A program made the position numbers and the translations under genes. Under the pieces are notes generated by a model. That model was not told where the DNA came from. It saw only the letters and a program-made list of their open reading frames with translations, and ran no database searches. A stretch of DNA of 64,000 bases from contig CATIUR010000006.1 in NCBI GenBank assembly GCA_949592205.1, positions 7,263,001 through 7,327,000 of the forward strand, written 5' to 3'. Below are positions 10,546-22,736 of the stretch, one piece after another (position 1 is the stretch's first letter; each line of letters begins with the position of its first letter). The DNA is from Helichrysum umbraculigerum. Its lineage: Eukaryota > Streptophyta > Magnoliopsida > Asterales > Asteraceae.

Positions 10546-10639
10546 TTAGAAGGGTTGGGTGAACCCAACCCCGCATGGAAAACATAAATATATGGCTTAC
10601 TTCCTCTATCACCGGTTGGTTTTAGAGTGGAAGCTTATA

Positions 10640-10806
10640 TCGGCTTATACATATGGGCTTTGAACGAGTTGGGCTGAAAAAGGTCCCGACAAGTGGTATC
10701 AGAGCTACGGTTGTAGCCCAGTGATGTGGATGAAATCCTTGGAAAACTCACCTGGGCCTATATACATGGGCTTTTGACGAGTTTGGCTGAAAAAGGTCCC
10801 AACAAG
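10640..10806 (+). mobile_element. Small LTR-retroelement relic (TRIM-like)
   Basis: Two direct copies of an LTR-end-like segment (GGCTGAAAAAGGTCCC) end at about 10690 and 10804. The first is followed by TGGTATCAGAGCT (10693-10705), the initiator-Met PBS. LTR end, PBS, about 70 bp of internal DNA and a second LTR end would be a miniature (TRIM-type) element. The outer boundary and a target duplication could not be fixed. Confidence 0.45.
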
Positions 10807-11490
10807 AGGATGATGATTCAGGTTTCTTCTATAAACCATTGAAATGCCCATTCACATTGCATGCATTCTCGACTTTATTTTTGGTGAAAAAGAGTGGGGC
10901 GGAGCTAGAAGGTTGAAAAAAAATTTAAGTACGTAAGTTATAACTAAAACAAATAAAAATTGTACGATTTCATTGAATAAGTAGATCAGTTACATCAAAA
11001 AGTATAATATGAACCAAATCTAAATCTGCCCTCGTCATTCACCCATAAGTTGGAAATGGCGTATAACAGCTTCATCCGTAACTTTTTCGCTCTTCTATTT
11101 CTACGGCACATACGAGAACATTGTTAAAAAATTCATCTCCCATTCGCTGTCGCAAAAGGTTGAAAAGGATTGTTAATTGCTCTAGTATACTTTACAATAA
11201 ACTAAGAGGAACTTGAAAAGGTTTTGCAAAAAGAACAAGGGAACAGATCAGAGAAGAAGGCCCACCCAAGAGAGAGAACGAAGGCAGAAAAAGCAACCAC
11301 TTACAGCGCACCACTTATCAAAGTACGGAGGGTATTTTCATCAAACAACCACAAACAAACAAATAGCCCTAGCTGCCCGGATTTTTTTTTAAACTTTTTT
11401 GTATTTCATTTTTCAGCACACAGTGTTGAATATAAACCAAAAATATAAATAAATAGAACAAAATTTCAAACAAAAGTACAATTAGACACA
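10807..11490. other. Intergenic, no gene recognised
   Basis: AT-rich with no supported gene. GTGGGGCGGAGCTAG near 10895 resembles a hAT MITE end but has no visible partner. Confidence 0.4.
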
Positions 11491-13114
11491 CTAACATAAT
11501 GGAGTATAATACATGTATATTAAAAAAATCAAAATTATATAACACAAACTGGTTGATCGTAGACGATCCACTGTTGTTATATTTGTATTTTTTTTGCATG
11601 ATTTGTTTTTCCTCTTTCTTCCAGCTAACTTAGCACCTACCTTCACCTTCACTGCTATAAGTTTTTTCAACTTATCTACAAAAATAAAGTAAAATACATA
11701 AACTAAAGTCAAAAATCATGATGCAATTTACTAATAAAAAAAGTAATGATGCAGTTAATTATTTACATACAAAGATGTAGTAAAAAACACGACAAATATA
11801 ATGATGCAGCTAAATATTAACATACAACAAAAAACCATATAAATGGACAAAACATGATGCAGTAAACTACTAAAAAACATACAGTTTAAGCATTTAACAA
11901 CTACATCATGCAAAAAAATACATATGTAGATGATGTCAAAAATAAAAACATAGACAAACTTGCTACTGCATCATACGTATAAAAAACACATAATATGCTA
12001 CTGCATCATACATACTTAACATACAAATGTGATCCAGAGAATACACAAACTGCATCATACATAAAAATTAGCTCATGATGCAGTTAACAAATAACAGAAA
12101 ACAAAAAGATATAATGATGCAGTTAACTATTAACATACAATAATATATACTAGATGCAGTAAACATATAAAAAATCATGATGCAGCTAATTATTAACATA
12201 CAACAAAAACTTAAAAATGAAAAATCATGATGCAGTCAACTATTAACATACAACAAAAACATACAAATAAAATCATGATGCAAGTAACTATTAACTCATG
12301 ATGCACTTAACTATCAACATACAACAAAAAAATACAAAATAAACAAAAATCATGATGCAGTTTACTACTAAAAATGTAATGATGCAGTTAACTATTTACA
12401 TACAAAAATGCAATTAAAACACAACAAAAATAATGATGCAGCTAACTATTAACATATAAACAAAAAACATACAAATGAACAATCATGATGCACTAAAATA
12501 CTAAAAAAATATATACAGTTTAAATAATTAACAACTACATCTTACAAAAAATACATACAAAGATGGTGTCAAAACAAAAAAACATACAAATATGTTACTG
12601 CATCATACGTATAAAAAACACAAAAAATGCTACTGCATCATACATATTTAACATACAAAATGTTATCCAGAGAATGTACAGACTGCATCATACATACAAA
12701 AAACAAACATACAAAAAATATAAAATAAAATCATACAAAACAAACATGCAGTTAACTATCTACCTACACAATAATACAACCATACCTTTATTCACACTAT
12801 CATCTTCGTCATTTTCATTCTCGGAATCATTCACAGAAATCACTTTATGATTATCTTCCGTTTCCGTTTGTGTATCAGCTATATACCGAGTTGCCCTCTG
12901 ACTCCTCCTAGTTGCTATACAAATATATATACAATCAACAAACCGAAAAAAATAAAAATAAATAAAAATAAACTACGAACCATACAAAACGAACAAATCT
13001 ACAAAATAATAAAGAGAAATACTTACGCGGAGTGACAATCACTTTCCGTTTGTTTTTCGAAATTGCTTTTGACGAAGTTACAGATTCAGATGCTTCTTTC
13101 GGCATCTTCATCAT
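11491..13114 (-). CDS. Putative three-exon gene for a small basic/acidic nuclear-type protein
   Basis: Model from splice signals: exon 1 13027-13114, exon 2 12786-12914, exon 3 11491-11675. Both introns have GT-AG ends (GTAAGT/TATAG; GTATGG/TGTAG) and phases match, giving about 133 aa. It begins MMKMPKEASESVTSS, is Lys/Arg-rich (KNKRKVIVTP, TRRSQRATRY), then acidic (NDSENENDEDD), then basic again (KLAGRKRKNKSCKK). The last 20 residues are hydrophobic and read like run-on non-coding sequence, so the true 3' end may differ. No family is recognised; the composition suggests a DNA- or chromatin-associated or transposon-derived protein. The second intron is almost entirely the repeat array described below. 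It may be a pseudogene. Confidence 0.35.
11713..12760. repeat. Interspersed decamer array ATGATGCAGT / ACTGCATCAT
   Basis: About 16 copies of ATGATGCAGT-like words (near 11720, 11747, 11801, 11852, 12075, 12114, 12152, 12176, 12228, 12275, 12298, 12351, 12379, 12433, 12485, 12746) and about 6 of the reverse complement (near 11965, 12001, 12051, 12597, 12633, 12681). They are separated by AT-rich spacers often reading TAACTATTAACATACAA. A higher-order duplication is visible: about 11713-12080 resembles about 12345-12700 copy for copy, including the order of forward and reverse motifs. The array fills the second intron of the gene model 11491-13114. Confidence 0.85.
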
Positions 13115-13606
13115 CAAATAAAAAAACGACGAACAAACGCGGAACGCCGAACTATTAAACGAAAATGAGAGAAAATTATTTATAGATGATTTCCGAAAAT
13201 CAAAATGAGAGAAAATGAAAGTAAAAAGATGAAACTGTAAAGATCAGAGAGAAAATGAAGGTGTGAAGTCAAAATTTTGAAAATTGTGAGAAGAAAGGGG
13301 CAAATAATAATCATGATTCTGCCCGGATATGATTGATAAAGTAACAAGAAAAATGACGATTATACCCCCTAGTGTTTTATTATGTGTTAGCAAAATAAAT
13401 TATTTATAAAAAGTAAGAACGAAAAATCCACACCATAGATTGTGATAAACGAACGGTGATAGATCTCTGCCCCTTTATGCCCTCGTTAACCGGCCATCCC
13501 CTATGATCCGAATACAAAGAACAAAATATGTAACTTTCTCCGTTTATTTTTATTTAATTTTCTTTCTAAAACGTGTATTATTCCCACAAAATGATAGAGT
13601 TGGGTT
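13115..13606. other. Intergenic, no gene recognised
   Basis: AT-rich upstream flank of the model gene; no element boundaries seen. Confidence 0.45.
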
Positions 13607-13611
13607 TGAGC

Positions 13612-15432
13612 TGTAACACTCACTATAAGGGCCTAAGGGTATTCTGGTAAATTCTTAGCTTTACTTAATTTATATTATGAGTTAGAAAATTTATTGTTTA
13701 TTTTGTGTCATTGTGACTAGTAAATTATTATTTGTTTTAACTTTTTATAGTTAACGGTAAAATAAAATTATTGGAATTGTTAATGGTTTTTAGGTTCCAA
13801 ACAATAAGTTTAGAAGGGGACAAATTTTAAGTGGATAAGGAGTCGGTTGAAAGTTAAACCGACCTATATTATACTTTCCCAAAATGGAAAGTTCATATCT
13901 TTGAACTTCAAACTTAAAAAACTAAACCTAGAAAACTAGAAATCATATACAAAAATTTGGATCAAGCTTTGAGCTGTGATTTGATTCTATTGCATCAGTT
14001 CTTCATCATCATCACCACTTTGTTATCTTAAATTGTAAGTTTAATTCTTGAATCTATGTTCATAAATTTGCTTTGATAAAGTTTGATGGATAAATGATTT
14101 TTAGATGATATTGAAGTTGAAAATTGATGTTACTAGTTGTTGTTGTTGCTATTTGTTGTAGTATAGATGTATTAGAAACTGAGTTGGTAAGTTTGGTTAT
14201 GAAAATCGGGTATGGTTATGAGCCTGGTGCAAATCGCTGGAAGATGGGCATTACCCCTGCGGGTAGACCCATTACCCGGCGGGTAGTGTGCCAAAAGGAG
14301 GGAACACGGCTGGTAAACCGGGAACCCGGTTGTTTCTCTAGGCTTTAAAACGAGGATTGGTTCTGTTACCACCCAATTTAAATCACCCGGATGGTTTGCA
14401 TGTTACCCGGCTATTTGTTGTCACTACCCGACGGGTAGTAAGGGTACCCGGCGGGTACTCCTCTGTTTCCTGGACTTTTAAGTTTTAACATTTGGTAACT
14501 TTTGCTAGCTTTAATACTTGTATTATAAATGTCTTATGTATGAGTAAATGATGCAATACTAAATTGTACTCAACAATTGGTATACTTACTCTTATTGAGT
14601 TAATATGACATTTTTAAATGAGTTTTACATTTATAGAATGAGTTACTAAATTGTAATTCTGTTGTATTCTTATATCAACCGAAGACTCAGTAACGTAAGA
14701 TTTCTGAGTTTGGATACTGAGATACTCAGGTGAGTGGACTTGTGACTCTCAGTGTAAATTGGTGTAACATGTTTGGTTACCACGATAGTTTTGTGTTAAT
14801 AGACTGTTAGTCTGACCTGATACATGTAATTATGTGAGATATAGCCTTTGGGCATTATATGCTGTGGAGGTCAACTACGGTTGGATTTGGTTGCTATAGG
14901 TTACTCAACATAGATATTGTGAACATGTGTTGTGAATAAGATTCTATGTTGGGTAAAGATAGCAATGAGTTATCGGTAAAACCACTGCGTGGCCTGTAGT
15001 AGGTTATAAGTGTTACTTGGAGGACCACCACGGCACTGAGGGTACCTCAAGGACCACCGATCCTCTGAGATGATTATGTGTTTACAATTCATTGTGCAAA
15101 CAGACTTTGTTAAGCTGAATTAGACTGATAGTTACATATCTATTCACTTAGCTTCGTGCTAATCCCACCACTTTACTTCTTGCAAGTTATGTTTTGATAT
15201 AGGGGTTGGGCAGGAAGTTTGATTGGAAGGAATGTTTGACGATTGTGCACTCTGATCATGTTTGGAAACTTATGTAATGTTATGTTTTGGAAAATCATAT
15301 AACGCCCAGTTTATGTATAATGTTTGGAACAATATAACTTTTGTTATGTTGTAAATTATTATGTAAATTAATGATATCTGGACTCACGCTTTCGAACTAT
15401 AAAAAAAATGGCGTCAAATGAGGGGTGTTATA
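13612..15432. mobile_element. Solo LTR (family A) with 5-bp target duplication TGAGC
   Basis: 1,821 bp from TGTAACACTC to GGGGTGTTATA, flanked by TGAGC at 13607-13611 and 15433-15437. A related sequence occurs at 27668-39813, split by another element. TGTAACAC...GTGTTA termini are typical of gypsy chromovirus LTRs. It has no internal region, consistent with LTR-LTR recombination. A GC-rich patch at 14245-14460 repeats ACCCGGCGGGTA words. Confidence 0.85.
14245..14460. repeat. Quasi-palindrome cluster ACCCGGCGGGTA in solo LTR A1
   Basis: ACCCGGCGGGTA and variants (ACCCCTGCGGGTAG, ACCCGACGGGTAG, GGAACCCGGTTG, CACCCGG) recur at least eight times in about 215 bp. The matching patch of the second family member is 28325-28515. 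Confidence 0.8.
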
Positions 15433-15437
15433 TGAGC

Positions 15438-16323
15438 CTAATAAATTAAATTGAACTTTTGCAACAATGGCTCTAACTAAATCAATAAAAGATCATATGT
15501 TCTTTTTACGTGTAGCAATATGTGCTATATTGAAAAAAATTATTATTCTTTATATAAAATATATAGAAGTCATGTGTCGCACATGTTCCTACTTGCACTT
15601 GAGTATGTCCGCCTATGGCTAGGGCCTATGGTGTTATTCGGTTAAAATGTTTCGGTTTCAGGTCGGTTATTCGAAATTTTCAAGATTATATAATATATCC
15701 GTAAATCGACTTGATTTTTTTTCTTCACTTTATTGGATTTGATTTGGAGTGGTTCGGATTCGGATGATGTGTAATAAAGAAAACACTCTTTGTTTGTATA
15801 ATGATCCAAACCTTCGCACCTTTATGAAAAAGCCTTTCCTTTTTTTTACCCAAATAAGATAGAATCTTATAATTTCACATCTAGAACATGATGTAAACTT
15901 CACAATATAACACTAAGAACTTTATATCTACTTCTACTACAATTGATAATTATAAAGAGTTCAGTTTTGTATTTTAAAAATCTTAAATAACATTAAAATT
16001 ACTAAGATACCTTTTAACTTATATTCTATAAACTCGATTTACTTATAAGGTAAGTCAACTAAAATTTAAAAGTCTCAAACAATACAGTATTTACTAAAAA
16101 ACTAATATGCACGTTAAATTAAAATATCAAAATATTAAGTTTAGTAAGTATTAATGTAGGTATAAGCTGAATCATGAAACCTAATACGTTACTATATAAT
16201 AACTATTTACACATCTACTTTAAAGTTTTTAAGTGTAGCAAAATTAAAGCTATATAATTCTCCGCTATTTGATTTGATGCTAGTAAATTATTATAAGTTA
16301 TTTACATCAATATATATGTGTTA
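15438..16323. other. Intergenic, no gene recognised
   Basis: AT-rich; about 15640-15740 has CGGTT/TCGGTTATTCG words like degenerate transposon sequence. Confidence 0.4.
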
Positions 16324-16472
16324 TATATAGACGGGACGTGATTTGTACACCACCATTTTTTATACATACACCACCAAACATGCTTTAAGGTGTTGTACTG
16401 TACAACGCTGTAAAGCAGAAAAGTGGTGTATGGATAAAAATTGATGGTGTACAAATCACCACCCTATATAGA
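16324..16472. mobile_element. MITE with 8-bp target duplication TATATAGA
   Basis: The element is 16332-16464 (133 bp). The ends are inverted: GTGATTTGTACACCACCA near the left end and its near-complement TGATGGTGTACAAATCAC near the right. Flanks TATATAGA at 16324-16331 and 16465-16472 are identical. The first few terminal bases do not pair perfectly, so the superfamily (hAT or MULE) is uncertain. Confidence 0.75.
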
Positions 16473-16845
16473 TAGGCTCATAAATCATAAATCTTTTTAG
16501 TGTTACATTTTTCGGGTTATTTGGGTTGTTCGAATTAACCAAAATAATAAAAATTAATCCTTAACCTGATCAAATAAGATTCGGAAACTTGGGTTCATGT
16601 TATTTGAATTCCATTAAGCGAATAAGCAATTCCGTTATCCCGAATCCAAGTAAACTTTGATCGGTTATTTGAATTCGGTTATTTTCGACGTCCCTCACTT
16701 CTTAAACAATACTAATACTTGATACTATCAGTGTTTGTAGAAATGTGTTACCCCTACAAATGAGTATGGTGCTAAAGTTATCCAGCTTCTTATCTTATCT
16801 TTATATAAGTGTTAGACATTATTAAATTATTTCATTGATCTATTA

Positions 16846-17461
16846 TTAGGCCTTCTCCAATCTATATAGAATTGCACCAAATTTTGTGTTTTTGTGTAAA
16901 AAACCTTCTCCAACCAACTCACTAAATTAGTGTACACTAAATTTTGGAAGATTTTGCACCAAATTTGGTGTAACACTAAACTTTGCACCAAATTTATAAT
17001 GTTTCATTTTAGACCCTATATTTGAACTATTGTTATTATTTAAGTACAAAACGTGAAAAAACTTATTAATTTGTATGATTCTTTTAAGTACCATATTCCT
17101 TAGATTCAATAATATGATTATTGAAACAACAAAATATAATTTTCAAACATATTATGATAATATAAACATTGATTTATGTAAAGAACTTATGTAATTGAAG
17201 CTTTACGAATGTAAATAAATGAACTAAACATTTAATTTACTAGTTTGGAAGGTTAATTGATCATAAAATTAATTAATTCAAGTCAAGTATAATGTAAAAA
17301 TAGTTTAGGGGCCAATGTGTAAATGCTGAAAGTAGTTTTAGTGCAGAAATTTAGTGCATACGTTGGAGATGAAACACATTTGATGCAAATATATTCCTGA
17401 AAGATTCTTTTATTACACCAAATTTAGCGTAGTGTTTAGTGCTACGTTGGAGATGCCCTTA
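16846..17461. mobile_element. PIF/Harbinger-like MITE with TTA target duplication
   Basis: The element is 16849-17458 (610 bp). Ends GGCCTTCTCCAA and TTGGAGATGCCC are imperfect inverted repeats, flanked by TTA at 16846-16848 and 17459-17461. A TTA duplication with GGGCATCTCCAA-like ends is typical of Tourist/Harbinger MITEs. Internally, words like ACACTAAATTT and CACCAAATTT repeat in both orientations. Confidence 0.75.
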
Positions 17462-17514
17462 TGTGGTTAAAGTCTTTAATGTCTTTAATTCGTAATTATC
17501 TAGAATGTTATATG

Positions 17515-17664
17515 TTAATTTTAAGGGTGTTGATATATCCACCTTCAATTTTGATAAATCCACCACATGTGTGCATTATATACATGTACAGTACAAACTA
17601 CTAATGCATAATATTAGTGGATTTATCAAAATTGAAGGTGGAAATATCACCACCTTAATTTTAA
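17515..17664. mobile_element. MITE with 38-bp inverted ends and about 10-bp target duplication
   Basis: The element is 17525-17654 (130 bp). The left arm (CACCTTCAATTTTGATAAAT) and right arm (ATTTATCAAAATTGAAGGTG) are complementary over about 38 bp. Flanks TTAATTTTAA at 17515-17524 and 17655-17664 match over 10 bp, suggesting MULE-type insertion. It lies about 190 bp upstream of the DUF3007 start codon. Confidence 0.85.
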
Positions 17665-17845
17665 TATAATTTCATTTTTCATGCATCCCTTCCCAACTCT
17701 AAACATCTCACCCCTAAAAAGATAAGGTTTGATAGTTAAAGGGAGAAGTTTTAAAAAAGTACAAACTTATGGATTAAATGTGAAAAACAAACACCCTGTT
17801 TATCCTGGTCTATAGATAGAAAATATATGGATTAAAATTGTAGGC

Positions 17846-20800
17846 ATGGCTTCTCGTGCAATCGGAATGAATCCAGTGGCTATGGCGGCTTCTTCATTTT
17901 CAGGAGTTTCAGCTCTTCATCATTTGCAGCCGAAGCTAACCCCAATTCAAGTTCCATTTAAAGGTTTGTTCAATTTCAAAAAGTTATATAAATAAATAAA
18001 AAAAACTTGATATGTTATTGTGTTCCATGTAGTAATTATTTGTTCCTTGATTTATTATGTATGCGTTTGTTGCTAATAACATAATATTCTTAGTTTCTTA
18101 TAATAATTGAAGTTCATTTACGTATTTAATGATTTTTTAGTGATATTGAAACACACTTACACACATGTATATTAAGTAGGGAATATGCTTGAAATGTTAT
18201 GGTGGTTCTTTATCTTTTCGCCTCAGCGGTTTTAGGACTATGGAGCTGTAATTGTGGTCCTATACTCCTATATACTTAAGAACCTTTTGTGTTGAAGCTT
18301 TTCCATGTAATGGTTATCTGTTAAGTCGTTATCGTGTCAAATTGTATCGTTTTAGACACCAAGTGAAGTGTGGGATGGTAGCGACCTAACAATTGGGCAT
18401 CGTAGAAATTTTACTGATAATCATAAGTTTATTGGTTTTAAGAAAAAAGAGTAAAGCATATAGGCTGTGTAATTCTCTTAGGAAGAAGGTGTCGATCTCA
18501 CGAGATGTAATTAAAATGGAAGTTGTAGAACTGTTGATTTAATGGTGAAGATTTCATCGCACAAGGTTGGTTAGTAAAGGTTATAAGCTCTACTTGATTA
18601 CCAAGTGTTTGCTAGCCGGAAAAAACCATACCAAAGTTCTTATAGAAGTCTTGTGAGGACTATTTCCAAATTTTCTAGAAGAAGTGCTAGGGTAAAGATT
18701 TAAATCTGTGGTAACAGGAAAAAGACCTTTGTAGTCAGTGCATAAAGTTTGTGTTTGAAAGAGATGCTTCTTAATATGCATATACATGATTGTGCTTCTT
18801 GAAAAACTTCAATGATCTGATATCTTTATAACGAAGGTGATTGAAGGACTGTTAGTGGTGCACATGCCTGGCTATAATTATCGGTTTAGGTGGTGCAAAT
18901 GCCTGGCTATAATTATCGGTTTAGGTGGTGCACATGCCTGGCTATAATTATCGGTTTAGGTGGTGCACACGCCTGGCTATAATTATCAGTTTAGGTGGTT
19001 CTTGCCAGGGGTGTTACTGTTCGTGGTTCAATGATCTCAAAATTTCAAGCATACATCCAGAACCAATTTTTTATCTGGTTCCATCCTAGAGAGATATGTT
19101 AGGATTGTAGAAGATGTGAAGTTAGAATGTTATGATGGTTGTATGACTTGTATCATGTTTGTGGGTCCCTTGTATGCATTCAAAAATCTAAGACTGTTAC
19201 TCTGAAGAATCACTTGGGCCAATCTCTGATCCTGCTAAGTTACTCCTTAGTGACTAAAAGTATGGTTAAAATCATTCAAGATTTGATCTGAAATTTCAAG
19301 TAAAAGGATGTAAAGAACTTTTCGCTATAGGTGGCAAAATGGGTAGGTAAGGTGGTTATGGATTTGGGTCAAAACGAATTGTTAAAGACTTGGAGCTGAA
19401 ACCAACTTTTTTTTTTTTTGTCTTTTTCCAGACGTGTATTATTGTAAAATATGTACAACTAAATTAATACTCCATTGTTTTTGGGAATTTTGTTTAGCAG
19501 TTTGTAAACTATTGATATGCCTTCTTTAACCGGTTTGGCTGGATCATATTTTTCTTAATTTTACTTGCATGATAATTACCAATAGAATTTAACTCAATTG
19601 ACTAATTCTCACATCATTAGAGTTGAATTTTTTCCTGCTACTTCCCTTACTCACCCTCGTGGCACTGGGGATTGTTGATGCAAGAGTCTGTTCTGAAGAA
19701 CCAGTGGTGGTTTTAAATTTCATGCACTAAACTGGATGGGGAAAAATCATGCGTGTGGAAGTTCGGTATATGTTTAGCAAGGGGACCAACAATAAATTTA
19801 TACTTCAAAAGCACAGGGAGTTTCAGTGATTTTAAAATTGCTTGTGGGTTGGGAGGTTGCATCTGTTAGTTGCTTATTTTTGAAGTATATGTAGATTTTG
19901 TATATATTTATGTCATGGAACTAAGATATTATACCTTAGTCTGCTTTTAATTATAACTTGTTCCTGTGCTAAATGGTAGTCTCACAGTACTATATTTTCA
20001 TGCAAGTTTTGCCTTTAATATACTTAGATTGTTTTGCTCTTCATTTTTCAGAAAGAGTTCTTTCTCATATATATTTAACAACCAGAGATCCTGTTTATTC
20101 AACAAAACAATTTAAAGGGTTGATATCAAAGAAAATGACATCAAATATCCCCAGATGCAGCAATTCTTCAGGCACAGATGGTACCACTAATGAGTCAACT
20201 AAAAGCAAGGTATGTTACACCCTTCTGTTATTTTGCCTTTTGCGTGTGGATCATTATAAGTTCCTTTTCTTATCTTCTATTTTTGCATACTTCATTTATC
20301 CGAATAAAAGGCGTCCATGTTTGACTTTCAAGTGACAGTGTCACTGAATTGAGGATTGATATTAGATACAGTATTTAGCGTTTTGCTTTAATAAAATTTT
20401 GATAGGTAAATTGGAGTTACATATCTGTTGTACGAGGGTGATTTCTAGAACATAAGCTGCTGTAGAAATATATTCCGGAATTGAGTCACAAGTTTATGTC
20501 GACTTCCATGGTTGTTGTTAAGGTTCTTACAAGTATCTTATGGATTCACTAGTATATTAAAACAACTGAGTGTGGTTATTGCTAGTTTAATTTTGGAATA
20601 TCGCAGAAAAGGATATAAGATTTATTTTATCTTTCACGAAGTTTTTCTGTGGTTAATGGTTCAGACCAGACTTCCTGTCCTACAGTTGAGATGTTTTACT
20701 TGTAACATTTAACCTAGTTATAATTTACCTCTTTGTAACACATCAGAAATCTCAGATACTTTAAGACAATGAAAGTCAATCTTCTTAAACTTCAGATTTA

Positions 20801-22736
20801 TTGAAGTTTGTAGTCTCATTTATGGCTTACCATTTGCAGGTACCATTTGGATATAGTCGGAAAGATGTTATTTTTATTGGACTTGGAGTAACTTTTCTTG
20901 GCATTGGTCTAAAAAGTGGATTAGAGGTATCTTTATCTTTTCCTCTTCGTTTATTCTGATCTCTGGCATCTCTTCACTAGATTTAGCCCTATGTTGATGT
21001 GGAACGAAGGCAAATTAGATGTATATGTAGTGTACTTCCTAAAGGAATATGCTAGAGGTGGCAATTGCAACCCATTTACATAGGAATGAGTCAATTCTGG
21101 TTATATTTTATTTCCAACAGGTCAAATGTGAATTCTTAGTTAAAACCAGAATGGGGTACATGTTATGTGTGATTTAACAAATTCAAATCTTAAGTTAAAT
21201 GACACGTGTCTAATAGTCGACACGGGTCGAAAGTTGGTATAATATAATGTACTTAGGCTCTAAAAAGTTACTGTCTACCTTATTGAAAATAATTATAATA
21301 TATTCTTTTATTGGAGAAAATATAGTTTCCTTGACATTCAACTGCCAATGAAAAGGATGACATTACAGTTAATCATAAACAAATGATAAATCTGTTTGAA
21401 GGAAAATCTACCAAAAATCTGACTAAATGCGAACTTGCGAAGTACATGTTATCAAATTGATATACACAGCACCAAAGTCTGAGTTACCCAAATCTAATAC
21501 TGATACGTGACAAAATCCAACACTCACTACCGATTGAAAGCATGTGTTATGACTGATTTTGCAACTTTGACCCACCAATTGATTATTCCATTGAAAATCG
21601 CCTTATTTTTTAGCTTTCCAAATCTCCAATGTTGTAAATGGTTCTATTGGTGCCCAATATTTTCAGACCCTGATGTTCATTCTTGTGTACCAATGCTGAA
21701 CGAACTATCTCAAATAACTAGTAAGGACCCGTACCAATCACAACAAAGCAAATAACTTCCTGTAGACACGACGACATCCACCACGATGTAATAGAAAATA
21801 ATCTACTGTTCTTGTTGGGGTTGACACCAAACAATTAACTTGCTTCATTTCCGTTCACAAGATTTAGTAGTTTCCCTGATGTTCCGTCAATATTATAGAC
21901 ATTTTGCTCATAGTCAAACACTTAAATAGAATAACGTGCTTAGTCAAACATTAAAATTAATTGTAAGTATTCGTGTTGACTTTGTTTGCAGTACTTTGGA
22001 GTTGATCCGTTACAGGCTGGGAATGTTGTCCAGCTGGTGTTGGTGTTGGGTCTTACAATCGGATGGATTTCAACCTACCTTTTTCGTGTCTCAAATAAGG
22101 AAATGACGTATGCACAACAATTACGTGACTATGAAATGAAAGTTATGGAGGTGAGTTCTTTATTAATGTTTTCTTCTTTTATGTGCTAGTTTTCCTAACG
22201 AGAGGTGTGTTATATGTTTGTGGCACTGGGGTGGGACCCTATTTATTTTAAGATAGTCTTTTGTCTCTACACAATTAGGGGGAAATATCATTCTGCCACT
22301 TTTCTAGAATACTTGTTTGTATCCCACATTTTTACTAGAGGTGGCAAAATGGGCGGGTAACACGTTAAAATGTGTCATATTATGGTTCAGGTATCTTGAA
22401 CATTATTTATCTGAAATACTAATGTATTTATAATTAAATAGTGTTCCAAGTATAATTACTATAATTTCATTAATAATCTAATCTAATTAATATAATAAAA
22501 TGAATCATTTTTTATATATTAATATGACCTACTATAGTTGCACTTTAGGCGACTTTCTGTTCGTATGACACATATAATTTTCTTTTTATTTTTGCCCATT
22601 TGACCTGTTTGGAAAAACTCATGATAATGCTTCAATGCAGAAACGGTTGGAAGGTCTCAGTGAAGCAGAACTAGAAGCGTTGCTTGAACAAGTCGAGGAA
22701 GAAAAACGTGTGGCTAGCAGTCGTAGTACTGATTAG
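17846..22736 (+). CDS. DUF3007 membrane protein, probably plastid-targeted; five exons
   Basis: Exons 17846-17963, 20052-20209, 20840-20926, 21992-22150 and 22641-22736 join through GT-AG introns with matching phases into 205 aa. Residues 1-90 are Ser/Thr/Lys-rich, start MASRAIGMNP and look like a chloroplast transit peptide. From about 93 the sequence follows the DUF3007 family shared by cyanobacteria and plastids: YSRKDVIFIGLGVTFLGIG begins the first membrane helix, then YFGVDPLQAGNVVQ, a second helix (LVLVLGLTIGWISTYLF), then the signature RVSNKEMTYAQQLRDYE and an acidic helical tail (EGLSEAELEALLEQVEEEKR). Length and topology (two helices, long charged C-terminus) fit the family. The molecular role is unknown to me; the family distribution suggests a thylakoid or envelope location. 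Splice sites were assigned by eye. Confidence 0.9.
18857..18996 (+). repeat. 35-bp minisatellite, four copies, in intron 1 of the DUF3007 gene
   Basis: Four head-to-tail copies of a 35-bp unit beginning GGTGCACATGCCTGG and ending CGGTTTAGGT; copies differ at one to three bases. Confidence 0.95.
19325..22375. repeat. Short dispersed repeat AGGTGGCAAAATGGG in introns
   Basis: Related words occur near 19328 (AGGTGGCAAAATGGGTAGG), 21056 (AGGTGGCAATTGCAACCC) and 22338 (AGGTGGCAAAATGGGCGGG), each heading an AT-rich block. They look like ends of a degraded dispersed element family; boundaries are not resolved. Confidence 0.4.

Noticed and set aside
11713..12760. CRISPR-like array
   Set aside because: Repeats are only about 10 bp, occur in both orientations and have AT-rich spacers of irregular length; eukaryotic context.
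14124..14372. ORFs in solo LTR A1
   Set aside because: Run through the GC-rich palindrome cluster; no homologous frame in the second copy at 28.3 kb.
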